The notes under the pieces were generated by a model. It was not told the DNA's origin. It saw nothing but the letters and a program-made list of their open reading frames with translations, and searched no databases. DNA of 64,000 nucleotides from Streptomyces collinus (GTDB lineage: Bacteria; Actinomycetota; Actinomycetes; Streptomycetales; Streptomycetaceae). Of this stretch, positions 51,029-60,064 are shown one piece after another (the first letter of the stretch is position 1; each line of letters opens with the position of its first letter). The position numbers were made by a program, and so were the translations under genes. The stretch spans positions 6,820,001 to 6,884,000 of the forward strand of contig NZ_CP133771.1 in the NCBI RefSeq assembly GCF_031348265.1, given 5' to 3'.

Positions 51029-51613
51029 CTACGCCTGCACCGCCGACGCGATCAGCTGGTCGATCAAGGCGATCAGCACGTCCCGGCACGACTCCCGGTC
51101 CCGGGCGTCGCACAGCAGCACCCGCACGTGCTCCGACAGCGCGAGCGCCTCCCTGATGTCCTCGGGCGGGTACGGGTGTTCGCCGTGGAAGCCGTTGACG
51201 CCGACGACGAACGGAATGCCCCGGCGCTCGAAGAAGTCGATCGCGGCGAAGCTGCACTCGGGTCTGCGCACGTCGACCAGGACCACGGCACCGAGCGCGC
51301 CGAGCGCCAGGTCGTTCCACATGAACCAGAACCGCTGCTGCCCCGGCGTGCCGAACAGGTACAGCACCAGTTCCCGGCTGATGGTGATGCGGCCGAAGTC
51401 CAGGGCCACGGTGGTGGCCCGCTTCTCCTCGATGCCGTCCAGGTCGTCGACGCCCAGACCGGCCATGGTCAGGGGTTCCTCGGTGCGCAACGGGACGATC
51501 TCGCTGACCGACCCGACCATGGTGGTCTTGCCGACGCCGAAGCCCCCGGCTATGAGGATCTTGACCGTGTCGGGTGCCGAAGACGCGTCGGTGGCAAGGT
51601 CAGAGCCGGCCAA
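51029..51613 (-). CDS. cvnD: Conservon GTPase (CvnD)
   Basis: A 194-residue small GTPase of the MglA/Roc-like group found as the last gene of Streptomyces conservons. Motifs: P-loop GGFGVGKTT (residues 23-31), switch region with LALDFGRI-like ATTVALDFGRI, the G3-like FGTPGQQRF, and VVLVDVRR with a G4-like region VVGVNGF. The start is TTG at 51613, preceded by GAGGGAC and overlapping the end of the DUF742 gene by 14 bp; no better start exists downstream. Together with CvnA-C it is thought to form a membrane-associated signalling complex resembling G-protein-coupled systems. Confidence 0.92.
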   Translation of the reverse strand: MAGSDLATDASSAPDTVKILIAGGFGVGKTTMVGSVSEIVPLRTEEPLTMAGLGVDDLDGIEEKRATTVALDFGRITISRELVLYLFGTPGQQRFWFMWNDLALGALGAVVLVDVRRPECSFAAIDFFERRGIPFVVGVNGFHGEHPYPPEDIREALALSEHVRVLLCDARDRESCRDVLIALIDQLIASAVQA

Positions 51614-51959
51614 GGCCGTCCCTCACTTTCTGCAGCAGGTCCAGGTCCGGGGTCGTACGGGAGACAAGACGCGGCGGGCGGACGGTGATCCGGCCCGCCT
51701 CCAGCAGGTCGCACAGCAGAATGACGACCACGCTCACCGGCAGGTCGAGCCGGGCGGCCAGCTCCGCCACGGCGACCGGCTCGGCGCACAGCCGGAGGAT
51801 CCGGGTGTGCTCGGGCTGGCACCGGGCCGCCGTGGCGGGCGGCGGATCGACCGCCGTGACCGTCGAGATGAGCGTGAAATCGGCGCGGCTGGGACGGGTC
51901 CGCCCGCCGGTCAGAGCGAACAGCCGGACGAGCCGGCCCGCCGCATCACCTACGGTCAC
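51600..51959 (-). CDS. cvnC: Conservon DUF742 protein (CvnC)
   Basis: A 119-residue DUF742 protein, a small winged-helix-like unit. Its core has RPSRADFTLISTVTAV and the helical ARLDLPVSVVVILLCDLLEAGRITVRPP, matching the family pattern. GTG at 51959 lies one base after the CvnB stop, so translation is coupled. Role in the conservon is unclear; it may bridge CvnB and CvnD or bind DNA. Confidence 0.92.
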   Translation of the reverse strand: MTVGDAAGRLVRLFALTGGRTRPSRADFTLISTVTAVDPPPATAARCQPEHTRILRLCAEPVAVAELAARLDLPVSVVVILLCDLLEAGRITVRPPRLVSRTTPDLDLLQKVRDGLGRL

Positions 51960-51960
51960 C

Positions 51961-52392
51961 TCACACGCCGGGATCGACGACGGGTCCGGCCATGCCCCGC
52001 GGTGCCGCGCTGAGGTGCTCGCCGATCTTCTTCACCAGCATGTTCATCTGGTACGCCACCACCCCGACGTCCGCGCCCGGCCCGGTCAGCACGACCAGGT
52101 GCGCGCCGGGCCCGGCGGAGGTCAGGATCAGATAGCTGTTGGCCATCTCGATGAGGGCCTGACGCACCGGACCGCCCCGGAAGTCCATGCTGACGCCCTT
52201 GCTGAGGCTCATCAGCCCGGAGGCGGTCGCCGCGAGCCGCTCGGCGTCGTCGCGCAGGAATCCGGTGGACTTGCTGACCACCAGGCCGTCCTCGGAGAGC
52301 ACCACGGCCTGGTTCACGTCGGCGACCCGCTCCACGAGTCCGGTCAGCAGCTGGTCGAGCTGGGTGTGCGTGGCGGGGATGGGGCGTGTCAT
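51961..52392 (-). CDS. cvnB: Conservon roadblock/LC7 protein (CvnB)
   Basis: A 143-residue roadblock/LC7 domain protein. The fold is shown by LDQLLTGLVERVADVNQAVVLSEDGLVVSKS, the LAATASGLMSLSKGVSMDF segment, and YLILTSAGPGAHLVVLTGPGADVGVVAYQMNMLVKKIGEHL. Roadblock proteins typically regulate small GTPases, here CvnD. It follows CvnA after 14 bp and precedes CvnC by one base. Confidence 0.93.
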   Translation of the reverse strand: MTRPIPATHTQLDQLLTGLVERVADVNQAVVLSEDGLVVSKSTGFLRDDAERLAATASGLMSLSKGVSMDFRGGPVRQALIEMANSYLILTSAGPGAHLVVLTGPGADVGVVAYQMNMLVKKIGEHLSAAPRGMAGPVVDPGV

Positions 52393-52406
52393 TGCGGTGT
52401 CCTTCG

Positions 52407-54830
52407 TCAGCGGTCGGCGGGCGGAGTCGAGGGGACGGGGCCGGCGGCGGCCTGCCGGGGTACTGCGGCCGCCTCCTCGTCGTGGGGCGGCTCGGCGTCG
52501 TCGTCACGGGCCCGGAGCGTGCCGCGCTGGAAACCGGCCAGGGAGGCGGCGGCGGCCTCGGCGGTGAAGTCGCCGAGGGAGCCGTCGTCACCGGCGGGCG
52601 CGGACTCCTCGCGCAACTCCTCCACCAGGCTGGTCTGCGGCACTCTGCGGGGGAGCGGGGTGAGACCGTCCCGCCGGGGGACGACCTCGCGGGTGGCCGA
52701 TGCGGCGGAGGAGGCCGCGGAGGCGGAGCGGGCCGTGACCAGCGGCCGGGGCTCCGGGGCGGGCCCGGCGACGCGTTCCGTTCCCCGGGAGGCCTCGGCC
52801 CATCGGGGGGCCTCACTCCGCTCGGCGTCCGTCGCACCCCGTCCGTCCGCCGCCACCTTCTCGTCCTCCGGGGCGTCGCCGTCCCGCACGGCGCCGCCGG
52901 GAGCCTCCCGCACCACGATCTCGTGCGGCACCAGCACGATCGCCGTGGTCCCGCCGTACGGCGACGAGCGCAGGGTGACGGCGATGCCGTGCCGGTGGGC
53001 CAGCCGGCCGATCACGAACATGCCCAGGCGCAGGTCGTCGGCGAGCGCCACCACGTCGAACTGCGGCGGCACCGCCAGCTGTTCGTTGAAGGACGTGTAG
53101 TCCTCCTCCGACATGCCGAGTCCGCGGTCCTCGACCTCGACGGCCAGGCCCTTGGCCACCATCCCGGCCCGCACCGTGACGGGGCTCGGGGCGGGGGAGT
53201 ACGCGGTCGCGTTGTCGATGAGCTCGGCCAGCAGATGGATGACGTCGGCCACCGCGGGCGGCGCGACGTACACCTCCTCCTCGGTGAGCACCTCCACCCG
53301 CTGGTACTCGGCGACCTCCCCGACCGCGCTGCGCAGGATGTCCATCAGCGCGACCGGCTCGGCCCAGCTGCGGCCGGGCCGTTCCCCGCTGACGATGACG
53401 AGGTTCTCCTCGTAGCGGCGCAACTGGCTGGCCGTGGAGTCCAGTTCGTACAGGCCCTTGAGGACGTCGGGATCGGTGTGCTCGCGCTCCAGCGTGTCGA
53501 GCTTGCTCAGCTGGAGGTTGACCAGGTTCTGGCTCTGCCGCGCGATGCCCAGGATGATCTTCTGGAAGCCTCGCCGGGTGTCGGCGAGTTCGACCGCGGT
53601 GTGCACGGCCGTGCGCTGGGCGGTGTTGAACGCCCTGGCCACCTGGCCCAGTTCGTCGTGGCCGTAGTCCAGCTCGGTCGTCGCCGACTCCGGGTCGACC
53701 GTCTCGCCCCGCTCCAGCCGTGCCACCACGTCGGGCAGCCGCTCCTGGGCGAGGCTGACGGCGGCCCGGCGCAGGCCGCGCAGCCGCCGGGACAGCGAGC
53801 GGGTGATCCGCCACGACATGCCGACGCACAGCAGCAGTGCGAGCAGCCCGCCGGCGCTCAGCAGCGCCGCCTTGAGCAGCAGGGCGTCCGCTTTGTCGGC
53901 ACTGCGCTGCAGCAGCCCCGTCGTCTGCTGCTGGATGAGGCCCGCGTACTGCTCGGACAGCGTGTCCATGGCGCCGGACCACCGCTTCTGCGCGTCCGGC
54001 AGGGCGATCCGGTCCGAGGCGGCGCCCGCGTTGCGCGACGCCAGCACCTGGTCCTCGACGGACTGCAGCGTCTGCCAGTCCCGGCTCGCCAGGATCCGCT
54101 CGGTCTGCGCCTTGGCGCTGCCCGTCAGCTGCGGCACGACCTGGTCCTTGACCAGCCAGCGCCGGGTGTTCACCAGCTCCGTGAACTGCGTCCACGTCCT
54201 GTCGTCCAGATGCCCGGTGGGCCAGGCCAGGGTCAGCTGCGCGTCCTCCCGGGAGACCAGTTCCGCCGCGTGCTCCAGCCCCACCAGCGGGCCCGCCTGC
54301 GAGGTGAGGTCGCCGTCGTCGACCTGGGACAGCTCCTGGAAGGCGTGGATCTGGTCGTCGATGATCGAGGAGTACTGGTCCAGCGCCTGCTGCGCGGTGA
54401 TGTCGGTCGGGTCGTCCACCTGGTCCCGGTAGTACTCCAGACTGCCCACCGAGCCCAGCACCGAGTACAGCCGGTCCGATATGCGGGAGGGCGCCTTCTC
54501 GATCGCGTCCGCCTGCCCGACCAGCTTGGCGACCGCCTTGTCGGTCTCCGCGCGCTGCGCGTCGAGGGCGGCCCGGGAACCCTTCGGCGTGGCCAGCCAG
54601 GCGGCCGACAGACTGCGCTCCCGCTGCAGCGCGAGCGTCGCGTCGGTGCCCATGGCGCCGGTGGACCGGCTGAGTTCGGTCTGGTCGCGCAGCCTGAGGC
54701 CCTCCGAGAACATCTGGATCGTCGTCACGCCCCACATGGCGGCGAGGGTGACGCTGGGCACGAGGGCCAGGAGCACCAGGGAGAGGCGTATGGATCCGAG
54801 GCGGCGCCGGGCACCTGTCCGTCGAGACAT
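52407..54830 (-). CDS. cvnA: Conservon sensor kinase-like protein (CvnA)
   Basis: An 807-residue membrane protein, first gene of the conservon. A basic N-terminus leads to a first membrane helix (~14-36), a ~250-residue outside nitrate/NIT-like helical sensor (ELSRSTGAMGTDATLALQRERSLSAAWL ... GLLQRSADKADALLL), a second helix (~305-330), a HAMP region and a histidine-kinase-like ATPase domain with N-box LAELIDNATAYSP, DRGLGMSEEDY and LRLGMFVIGRLAHRHG. No clear H-box is seen. The last ~180 residues are a low-complexity, Arg/Ala/Glu/Pro-rich tail. ATG at 54830. Confidence 0.92.
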   Translation of the reverse strand: MSRRTGARRRLGSIRLSLVLLALVPSVTLAAMWGVTTIQMFSEGLRLRDQTELSRSTGAMGTDATLALQRERSLSAAWLATPKGSRAALDAQRAETDKAVAKLVGQADAIEKAPSRISDRLYSVLGSVGSLEYYRDQVDDPTDITAQQALDQYSSIIDDQIHAFQELSQVDDGDLTSQAGPLVGLEHAAELVSREDAQLTLAWPTGHLDDRTWTQFTELVNTRRWLVKDQVVPQLTGSAKAQTERILASRDWQTLQSVEDQVLASRNAGAASDRIALPDAQKRWSGAMDTLSEQYAGLIQQQTTGLLQRSADKADALLLKAALLSAGGLLALLLCVGMSWRITRSLSRRLRGLRRAAVSLAQERLPDVVARLERGETVDPESATTELDYGHDELGQVARAFNTAQRTAVHTAVELADTRRGFQKIILGIARQSQNLVNLQLSKLDTLEREHTDPDVLKGLYELDSTASQLRRYEENLVIVSGERPGRSWAEPVALMDILRSAVGEVAEYQRVEVLTEEEVYVAPPAVADVIHLLAELIDNATAYSPAPSPVTVRAGMVAKGLAVEVEDRGLGMSEEDYTSFNEQLAVPPQFDVVALADDLRLGMFVIGRLAHRHGIAVTLRSSPYGGTTAIVLVPHEIVVREAPGGAVRDGDAPEDEKVAADGRGATDAERSEAPRWAEASRGTERVAGPAPEPRPLVTARSASAASSAASATREVVPRRDGLTPLPRRVPQTSLVEELREESAPAGDDGSLGDFTAEAAAASLAGFQRGTLRARDDDAEPPHDEEAAAVPRQAAAGPVPSTPPADR

Positions 54831-55021
54831 CGTCGTCCTAGGGCGGTCAGCGGGGGTGAGGAACGGGGAGGCGGAGCGGTCGGGGGGATGTGGGGGACGG
54901 GTGCGGGGGTGGTGCCGTCCCGGACACGGCACATGGGATGCGCAGGATGTTATCCGTACAAGTGGGTGTGCGTGCCGGGCCTGACCGAATCTTTGGCGAC
55001 ACCGTCACAGGAAGCGCCCGG

Positions 55022-56026
55022 TCACCGGGTCCCGGCGGCCGCGAACCGTGACACAGCGGACACGTTCGATCTGGTGACGAACGCGGGCCCGGTGAGCACC
55101 GGAGCCGTCCCGCCACCGCTGACGTTGCCGTTGGTCCGGTACAGCCACAGGGCGTCCACCGCGAGGTAGCCCTGCAGATACGGCTGCTGGTCCACGGCGA
55201 ACTGCACCTCGCCGTCCCGGACCGCTTTGACGAGGTCCTTGTCGAGGTCGAAGGTGGCGACCTTCGCCCGGCTGCCGGACTGCCGCACCGCCTTGACGGC
55301 ACTGAGCCCGTACTGGGCGCCCAGGGTGACGACCTCGTCGATGCTCGTGTCCTGCCGCAGCCGGGACGCGATCGTGGCGGTCACCGCGTTCATGTCGCTG
55401 CCGTCCACGTACAGGTTGTCGGTGTCGCCCGCGAAGGTCTTGCGCATACCGGCGCAGCGGGCCTCCAGCGCGACGTTGCCCCGCTCGTGCACCACGCACA
55501 GGGCGTGCCGGGCCTTGAGGGCGTCCAGTTTGTCGCCGACGGCCCGGCCCGCGACGGACTCGTCCTGGCCGAAGTACTCCAGGAGCCCGGTCGGCCGCCA
55601 GGCGTCGATGCCGGAGTTGAGCCCGACTACGGGTATGCCGGCCGCCTTGGCCTGGGCTACCGGGCCACGCATCGCCGCCGGCTTGGCGAGGGTCACCGCG
55701 ATGCCGTCGGCCTTGGCGTGCACGGCGTCCCGCACCAGATCGGCCTGCGCGGCCGGGTCGGCGTCGCTGACGTACGTCAGGTCGATGCCGTCCTTGGCGG
55801 CCGCCGCCTCGGCGCCCCTGCGGACCAGGTCCCAGAAGGCGTCGCCCTTGCCGCCGTGCGTCACCAGGGTGACCTTCATCCCGCCGCCGGATCCGCCCGC
55901 CGCGTCCGCCTCGTCGCCGGCCGTGCCGAGGACGGAGCAGCCGGACACCAGCAGACACAGGACGGCCGCCAGGGCGGCGACGCGAGTGCGTCTCACGGAA
56001 GTGTGCGGCGGGGGAGGAGTGTTCAT
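55022..56026 (-). CDS. Orphan sugar-type ABC substrate-binding lipoprotein
   Basis: A 334-residue lipoprotein. The signal ends with the lipobox CLLVSGC (Cys30). The mature part is a periplasmic-binding fold of the ribose/inositol type (Peripla_BP_4): MKVTLVTHGGKGDAFWDLVRRGAEAAA, ADPAAQADLVRDAVHAKADGIAVTLA, GIPVVGLNSG, and DEVVTLGAQYGLSAVKAV with AVDQQPYLQGYLAVDAL. No permease or ATPase gene is near, so it may serve a distant transporter or act as a ligand sensor; being directly upstream of the conservon on the same strand, an input to CvnA is conceivable. ATG at 56026, weak ribosome binding site. Confidence 0.85.
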   Translation of the reverse strand: MNTPPPPHTSVRRTRVAALAAVLCLLVSGCSVLGTAGDEADAAGGSGGGMKVTLVTHGGKGDAFWDLVRRGAEAAAAKDGIDLTYVSDADPAAQADLVRDAVHAKADGIAVTLAKPAAMRGPVAQAKAAGIPVVGLNSGIDAWRPTGLLEYFGQDESVAGRAVGDKLDALKARHALCVVHERGNVALEARCAGMRKTFAGDTDNLYVDGSDMNAVTATIASRLRQDTSIDEVVTLGAQYGLSAVKAVRQSGSRAKVATFDLDKDLVKAVRDGEVQFAVDQQPYLQGYLAVDALWLYRTNGNVSGGGTAPVLTGPAFVTRSNVSAVSRFAAAGTR

Positions 56027-56229
56027 GAGGGGCGGACCTCGCTGTGCGGCCGAGCAAGAGCAGGGTGAGAGTGCGTGCGGGGCCGCTGGGGTGCACCGGC
56101 CTGATGACTCTCGCTGGCCCGGAGCCAACCGTGTGTGACCACCGGTCGTCAAGTGAGCGGCCACATGCAGTGAGTTGATGCTGCCGCATCGTGATGATCT
56201 GTGCGACTGGTCGAACAGCGGGATTCCGG

Positions 56230-57045
56230 TTACGGCTTGCGCGCCACCGCCCCGTACATCGCGATGTCCTCGTCGCGGATGCCCTCACCTCCGCTTTCCG
56301 TACCGTCCGTGCGGTTCGGGCGCCACTGGTGGACCTGGACGACGCCGGGTTCCACCAGATCGAGATCTTCGAAGAACTCCGCCGCCTCCGCGTGGGTGCG
56401 CAGCCGCATCGGCATGCCCCGGGCCGCGTACTCCCGGGCGACCCGGCCGACCTCGTCCGGGGCGAAGTCGGCGGTGCCGACCGACATCGCCAGACAGCTG
56501 CCGGAGGGCAGCGGTTCGAGGAGCCGGCGGACGATGCCGACGGCGTCGTGCTCGTCGAGCATGAAGTGCACGATCGCGATCACCGTCAGCGCGACGGGCT
56601 CCGAGAGGTCGAGCGTCTCCCGGAACCCGGGGGCGCCGAGGATGGCCGCCGGATCGCGCATGTCCGCCTCCACGTACGCCGTCCTGCCCTCCGGCGTGCC
56701 GGACAGCAGCCCCCGCGACAGGGCGAGGACGAGTGGGTCGTTGTCGACGTAGACGACCCGCGCCCCGGGCGCCGCCTCCTGGGCGATCTCGTGCAGGTTG
56801 GGGGAGGTCGGGATGCCGGTGCCGATGTCGAGGAACTGGCGTATCCCCATCCCCCGGGCCAGGTGGCGCACCGCCCGGTGCATGAAGTCGCGGTTGGCCC
56901 GCATGTGGACGGGCAGGGCGGGCCACTCGCGGCACATGGCGTCGCCCGCCTCCCGGTCGGCCGGGTAGTTGTCGTCGCCGCCGAGGATGTAGTCGTAGAT
57001 CCGCGCGGAGTGCGCGGTCCCGGTGTCGACGCGGTGCTCCGTCAT
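56230..57045 (-). CDS. SAM-dependent methyltransferase, DUF574/Methyltransf_19 type
   Basis: A 271-residue protein of the DUF574 family, abundant in Streptomyces and assigned to class I methyltransferases. It starts with the conserved TAHSARIYDYILGGDDNYPADREAG, then FLDIGTGIPTSPNLHEIAQ (SAM loop), ARVVYVDNDPLVLAL, and YVEADMRDP. The usual Asp/Glu contacts for SAM are present. ATG at 57045 has CAGGAGG upstream. The substrate is unknown for the family. It is divergent from the ArsR-type gene. Confidence 0.9.
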   Translation of the reverse strand: MTEHRVDTGTAHSARIYDYILGGDDNYPADREAGDAMCREWPALPVHMRANRDFMHRAVRHLARGMGIRQFLDIGTGIPTSPNLHEIAQEAAPGARVVYVDNDPLVLALSRGLLSGTPEGRTAYVEADMRDPAAILGAPGFRETLDLSEPVALTVIAIVHFMLDEHDAVGIVRRLLEPLPSGSCLAMSVGTADFAPDEVGRVAREYAARGMPMRLRTHAEAAEFFEDLDLVEPGVVQVHQWRPNRTDGTESGGEGIRDEDIAMYGAVARKP

Positions 57046-57210
57046 CCGGCCTCCTGATGCTCAACTGATCTATATGCGGCAGCAGTTGGCCGCCGTACGC
57101 GATTCCACCACTCCTGGTCCAGGGAGGGAAGGAACCGCTTGCTCCGGTGGTCCTGCGGGCCCGCCTAGACTGGGGCGGCGCGCAGGGCGACGGAGGCGAC
57201 GGAAGGGGCG

Positions 57211-57564
57211 GTGACGGTGGCGGCAGCCGGCGGTGGCTTCGAGGACCCTTCCGCGGACATACTCGCCCAGGCGGCCGCGTCCTTCGGTCTGCTCGCCTCG
57301 CCCGCCCGGCTGCACATCGTCTGGGCGCTGGCCCGCGGCGAGAGCGACGTGACCGGCCTCGCCGAGCGGGTCGGCGGCGCCCTGCCCGCGGTCAGCCAGC
57401 ACCTCACCAAACTGAAGCTGGCCGGACTCGTGCGCTCCCGCCGCGAGGGCCGCCGGCAGGTGTACTACGTCGACGACCCCGACATCGTCGAGGTCGTACA
57501 CCTCCTGGTGGACCGGCTCTCGGACCGCGCCGCACCGGCGCGCCGCCGCCTCCATGGCCTCTGA
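57211..57564 (+). CDS. ArsR/SmtB-family regulator
   Basis: A 117-residue winged-helix repressor. The core is AAASFGLLASPARLHIVWALARGESDVTGLAERVGGALPAVSQHLTKLKLAGLVRSRREGRRQVYYV. The last helix, DDPDIVEVVHLLVDRLSD, carries D-x5-H-like acidic/His residues in the place where CzrA/NmtR-type sensors bind zinc, nickel or cobalt, though the full D-x-H-x10-H-x2-E/H motif is not complete. GTG at 57211 has GGAAGGGG upstream. It overlaps the P-type ATPase gene by 11 bp, so it very likely represses that pump in response to a metal ion. Confidence 0.9.
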   Translation: MTVAAAGGGFEDPSADILAQAAASFGLLASPARLHIVWALARGESDVTGLAERVGGALPAVSQHLTKLKLAGLVRSRREGRRQVYYVDDPDIVEVVHLLVDRLSDRAAPARRRLHGL

Positions 57565-60064
57565 GGCCGCCGGAGGCACCACCCTGGAGGTGCTGCGGCG
57601 GCTGGAGTCGGGCCCCCGGGGGCTGACCGAGACCCAGGCCGCCTCGCGGCTGGCCGCCGTCGGCGAGAACACCCTGCCGGACCGCCGTACCCCGTCCTGG
57701 CCCCGCCGCTGCGTACGCGCCCTGCGCGACCCCTTCACCGCCGTACTGCTCTGCCTCGGCCTGGTGTCCGCCGCCCTCGCCTCGTGGGGCACCGCCGTGG
57801 TGATCCTCGCCCTGGTGGCGGTCAGCTGCGCGCTGCGGGCCGGCGGGGAGCACCGGGCCGACCGTTCCCTGACGGCCCTGCGCGAACTGGTCGCCGGCAC
57901 CGCCACGGTGCTGCGGCGCCCCGGACCCGACGAGCCGCCGGAACCCCGGGAGGTGCCCGTCGGCGAACTGGTCCCCGGCGACGTGCTCCGGCTCGGCCCC
58001 GGTGATCTGGTCCCGGCGGACGTACGCCTGCTCCGGGCCCGCGGGCTCACGGTGCACCAGGGGGCACTGACCGGGGAGTCGGCGCCGGTGGCGAAGCGGG
58101 CCGTCGACGAGGACGACCCCGACGAGACCCCTCTGTGCTTCCAGGGCAGCACGGTCGCGGCCGGCGGCGCCACCGCCGTCGTGGTCGCGACCGGGGCCGC
58201 GACACGGTTCGCCGCCGCCCACCGGACCCCGGCCGCTCCGCGGGAGGGCGGGGCCTTCGACCGGTCCGTGCACGGCATCTCCTGGGTGCTGATCCGGTTC
58301 ATGCTGCTGACGCCGCCGCTCGTGCTGATGGCGAACGCGACCCTGCGCGACCGCGGCCTGGAGACCCTGCCGTTCGCCGTCGCGGTCGCCGTCGGGCTGA
58401 CACCCGAGATGCTGCCGGTGATCGTCACGACCTGCCTGGCCCGCGGCGCCGCCCTCCTCGCCCGCACGCACGCCGTCATCGTCAAACGGCTGCCGGCCCT
58501 GCACGACCTGGGCGCGGTCGACGTGCTGTGCGTCGACAAGACCGGCACCCTCACCCAGGACCGCCCCGTCGTCGAACGGGCCCTCGACGCGGCCGGCCGG
58601 GACGACCCCGAGGTGCTGCGCTGGGCCGCCGTCGGCGCCTGGTGGACCCTCCAGCTCGCCGAACTGCCCGCCCCGGACGCCCTCGACGAGGCCCTGCTGG
58701 AGACGGCCGGGCCGGTGGGCGAGGAGTACGACGGGGTGGACGCCGTGCCGTTCGACCCCGAGCGACGGTGGGCCGCGGCGGTGGTCCGGGGCGACCTCGG
58801 GCGGCACACCGTCGTCGTCACCGGCGCGGCGGAAGCCGTCCTGGAGCGCTGCGCCACGGCGCCCGGCGAGCGCGACCGGCTGCTCGCCCTCGCCGCCCGG
58901 GAGGCGGACGCCGGGCTCAGGGTCCTGGCCGTCGCCACGGCCGACCGCCCCGCCGGCGCCGGCACGGTCCATGCCGCTACGGCCGACCCCCGGGGCCTGG
59001 CCTTCCAGGGCCTGGTGACCTTCCGCGACGCCCTCGCCCCCACCGCCGCCGAGGCCCTGCGGGAACTGGCCGGCCGCGGCGTCACCGTGAAGGTCCTCAC
59101 CGGCGACCACCCCGCCACGGCGGCCCGGGCCTGCCGGGACCTGGGCCTGGATCCCGGTGGCGTACGGACCGCCGCGCAACTCCCCGACGGCCCCGGCGGG
59201 GCGACCGTCGTCGCCCGCTGCACCCCCGAGGACAAGGCCCGCCTCGTCGCCGCCCTGCGGGCCGCCGGGCACACCGTCGGCTACCTCGGCGACGGCGTGA
59301 ACGACGTGGCCGCCCTGCGCGCGGCCGACGTCGGCATCGCGCCCCGCTCCGCCGTCGGCGTGGCACGCGAGAGCGCCGACGTCGTGCTCGCCGACAAGGA
59401 CCTCACGGCGATCGGCCACGCGGTCACGGCCGGCCGGCACGCGAGCGGCAACATCGGCTCGTACCTGCGCGTCACGCTCTCCTCGAACCTCGGCAACGTC
59501 GTCGCCATGCTCGCCGCCGGGCTGCTCCTGCCCTTCCTGCCGATGCTCCCGGCCCAGGTGCTCGCGCAGAACCTGTGCTTCGACGCCGCCCAGCTCGCCT
59601 TCGCCCACGACCGTCCCGGCGCCGCCGCCCTGCGCGGCCCGGCGGTGCTGAGACCGCGCTCCTTCCTCCGTTTCGTGGTCGGCTTCGGGATGCTCAACGC
59701 CCTGGCCGACCTCGCCACCTTCGCCGTCCTCGCCCTGGCGCTGCACGGCCCGGACGCCGCCGTGGACGACGAGGCCGTGTTCCACTCCGCCTGGTTCACC
59801 GAGAACCTGCTCACCCAGGCCGTGGTCATGCTGCTCCTGCGCACCGGCCGGCGCGGCGGACCGGGCCGCGCGCCGGGCCCGGTCGGCCTGGCGGCGGCCG
59901 GTCTCGCCGCCGTCGGCGTGCTGCTCCCGCCGAGCCCCCTCGGATCGGCCCTCGGCATGACGGCCCTGCCCGCCGCGTACTACCTGCTGCCGGCCGTCGT
60001 CCTCGGCCTGTACGCGCTGGCCCTGGCGGCGGCCCGGACCCGGCAGCGGCGCCGTCAGCCGTAG
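57554..60064 (+). CDS. MgtA-like P-type cation ATPase
   Basis: An 836-residue ion pump. The phosphorylation site is Asp328 in CVDKTGTLT, the dephosphorylation loop is TGES (173-176), the hinge is VLTGDHPATA and YLGDGVNDVAALR, and the membrane motif AVGLTPEMLPVIVTTCLARGA (~280-299) matches the magnesium-transporting P3B group rather than soft-metal CPx ATPases. About ten helices are expected, although the first pair is short. It overlaps the ArsR-type gene and may import Mg2+ or move another divalent ion. Its 3' end overlaps the convergent LCP gene by 10 bp. Confidence 0.88.
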   Translation: MASEAAGGTTLEVLRRLESGPRGLTETQAASRLAAVGENTLPDRRTPSWPRRCVRALRDPFTAVLLCLGLVSAALASWGTAVVILALVAVSCALRAGGEHRADRSLTALRELVAGTATVLRRPGPDEPPEPREVPVGELVPGDVLRLGPGDLVPADVRLLRARGLTVHQGALTGESAPVAKRAVDEDDPDETPLCFQGSTVAAGGATAVVVATGAATRFAAAHRTPAAPREGGAFDRSVHGISWVLIRFMLLTPPLVLMANATLRDRGLETLPFAVAVAVGLTPEMLPVIVTTCLARGAALLARTHAVIVKRLPALHDLGAVDVLCVDKTGTLTQDRPVVERALDAAGRDDPEVLRWAAVGAWWTLQLAELPAPDALDEALLETAGPVGEEYDGVDAVPFDPERRWAAAVVRGDLGRHTVVVTGAAEAVLERCATAPGERDRLLALAAREADAGLRVLAVATADRPAGAGTVHAATADPRGLAFQGLVTFRDALAPTAAEALRELAGRGVTVKVLTGDHPATAARACRDLGLDPGGVRTAAQLPDGPGGATVVARCTPEDKARLVAALRAAGHTVGYLGDGVNDVAALRAADVGIAPRSAVGVARESADVVLADKDLTAIGHAVTAGRHASGNIGSYLRVTLSSNLGNVVAMLAAGLLLPFLPMLPAQVLAQNLCFDAAQLAFAHDRPGAAALRGPAVLRPRSFLRFVVGFGMLNALADLATFAVLALALHGPDAAVDDEAVFHSAWFTENLLTQAVVMLLLRTGRRGGPGRAPGPVGLAAAGLAAVGVLLPPSPLGSALGMTALPAAYYLLPAVVLGLYALALAAARTRQRRRQP

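Noticed and set aside
52386..55169. 927-codon plus-strand frame
   Set aside because: Opposite strand of cvnA; Arg/Gly/Val-rich with no recognisable domain.
57070..59274. 734-codon minus-strand frame rich in Arg, Ser, Ala and Thr
   Set aside because: Antisense shadow of the ArsR and P-type ATPase genes, which have clear motifs and correct codon bias.
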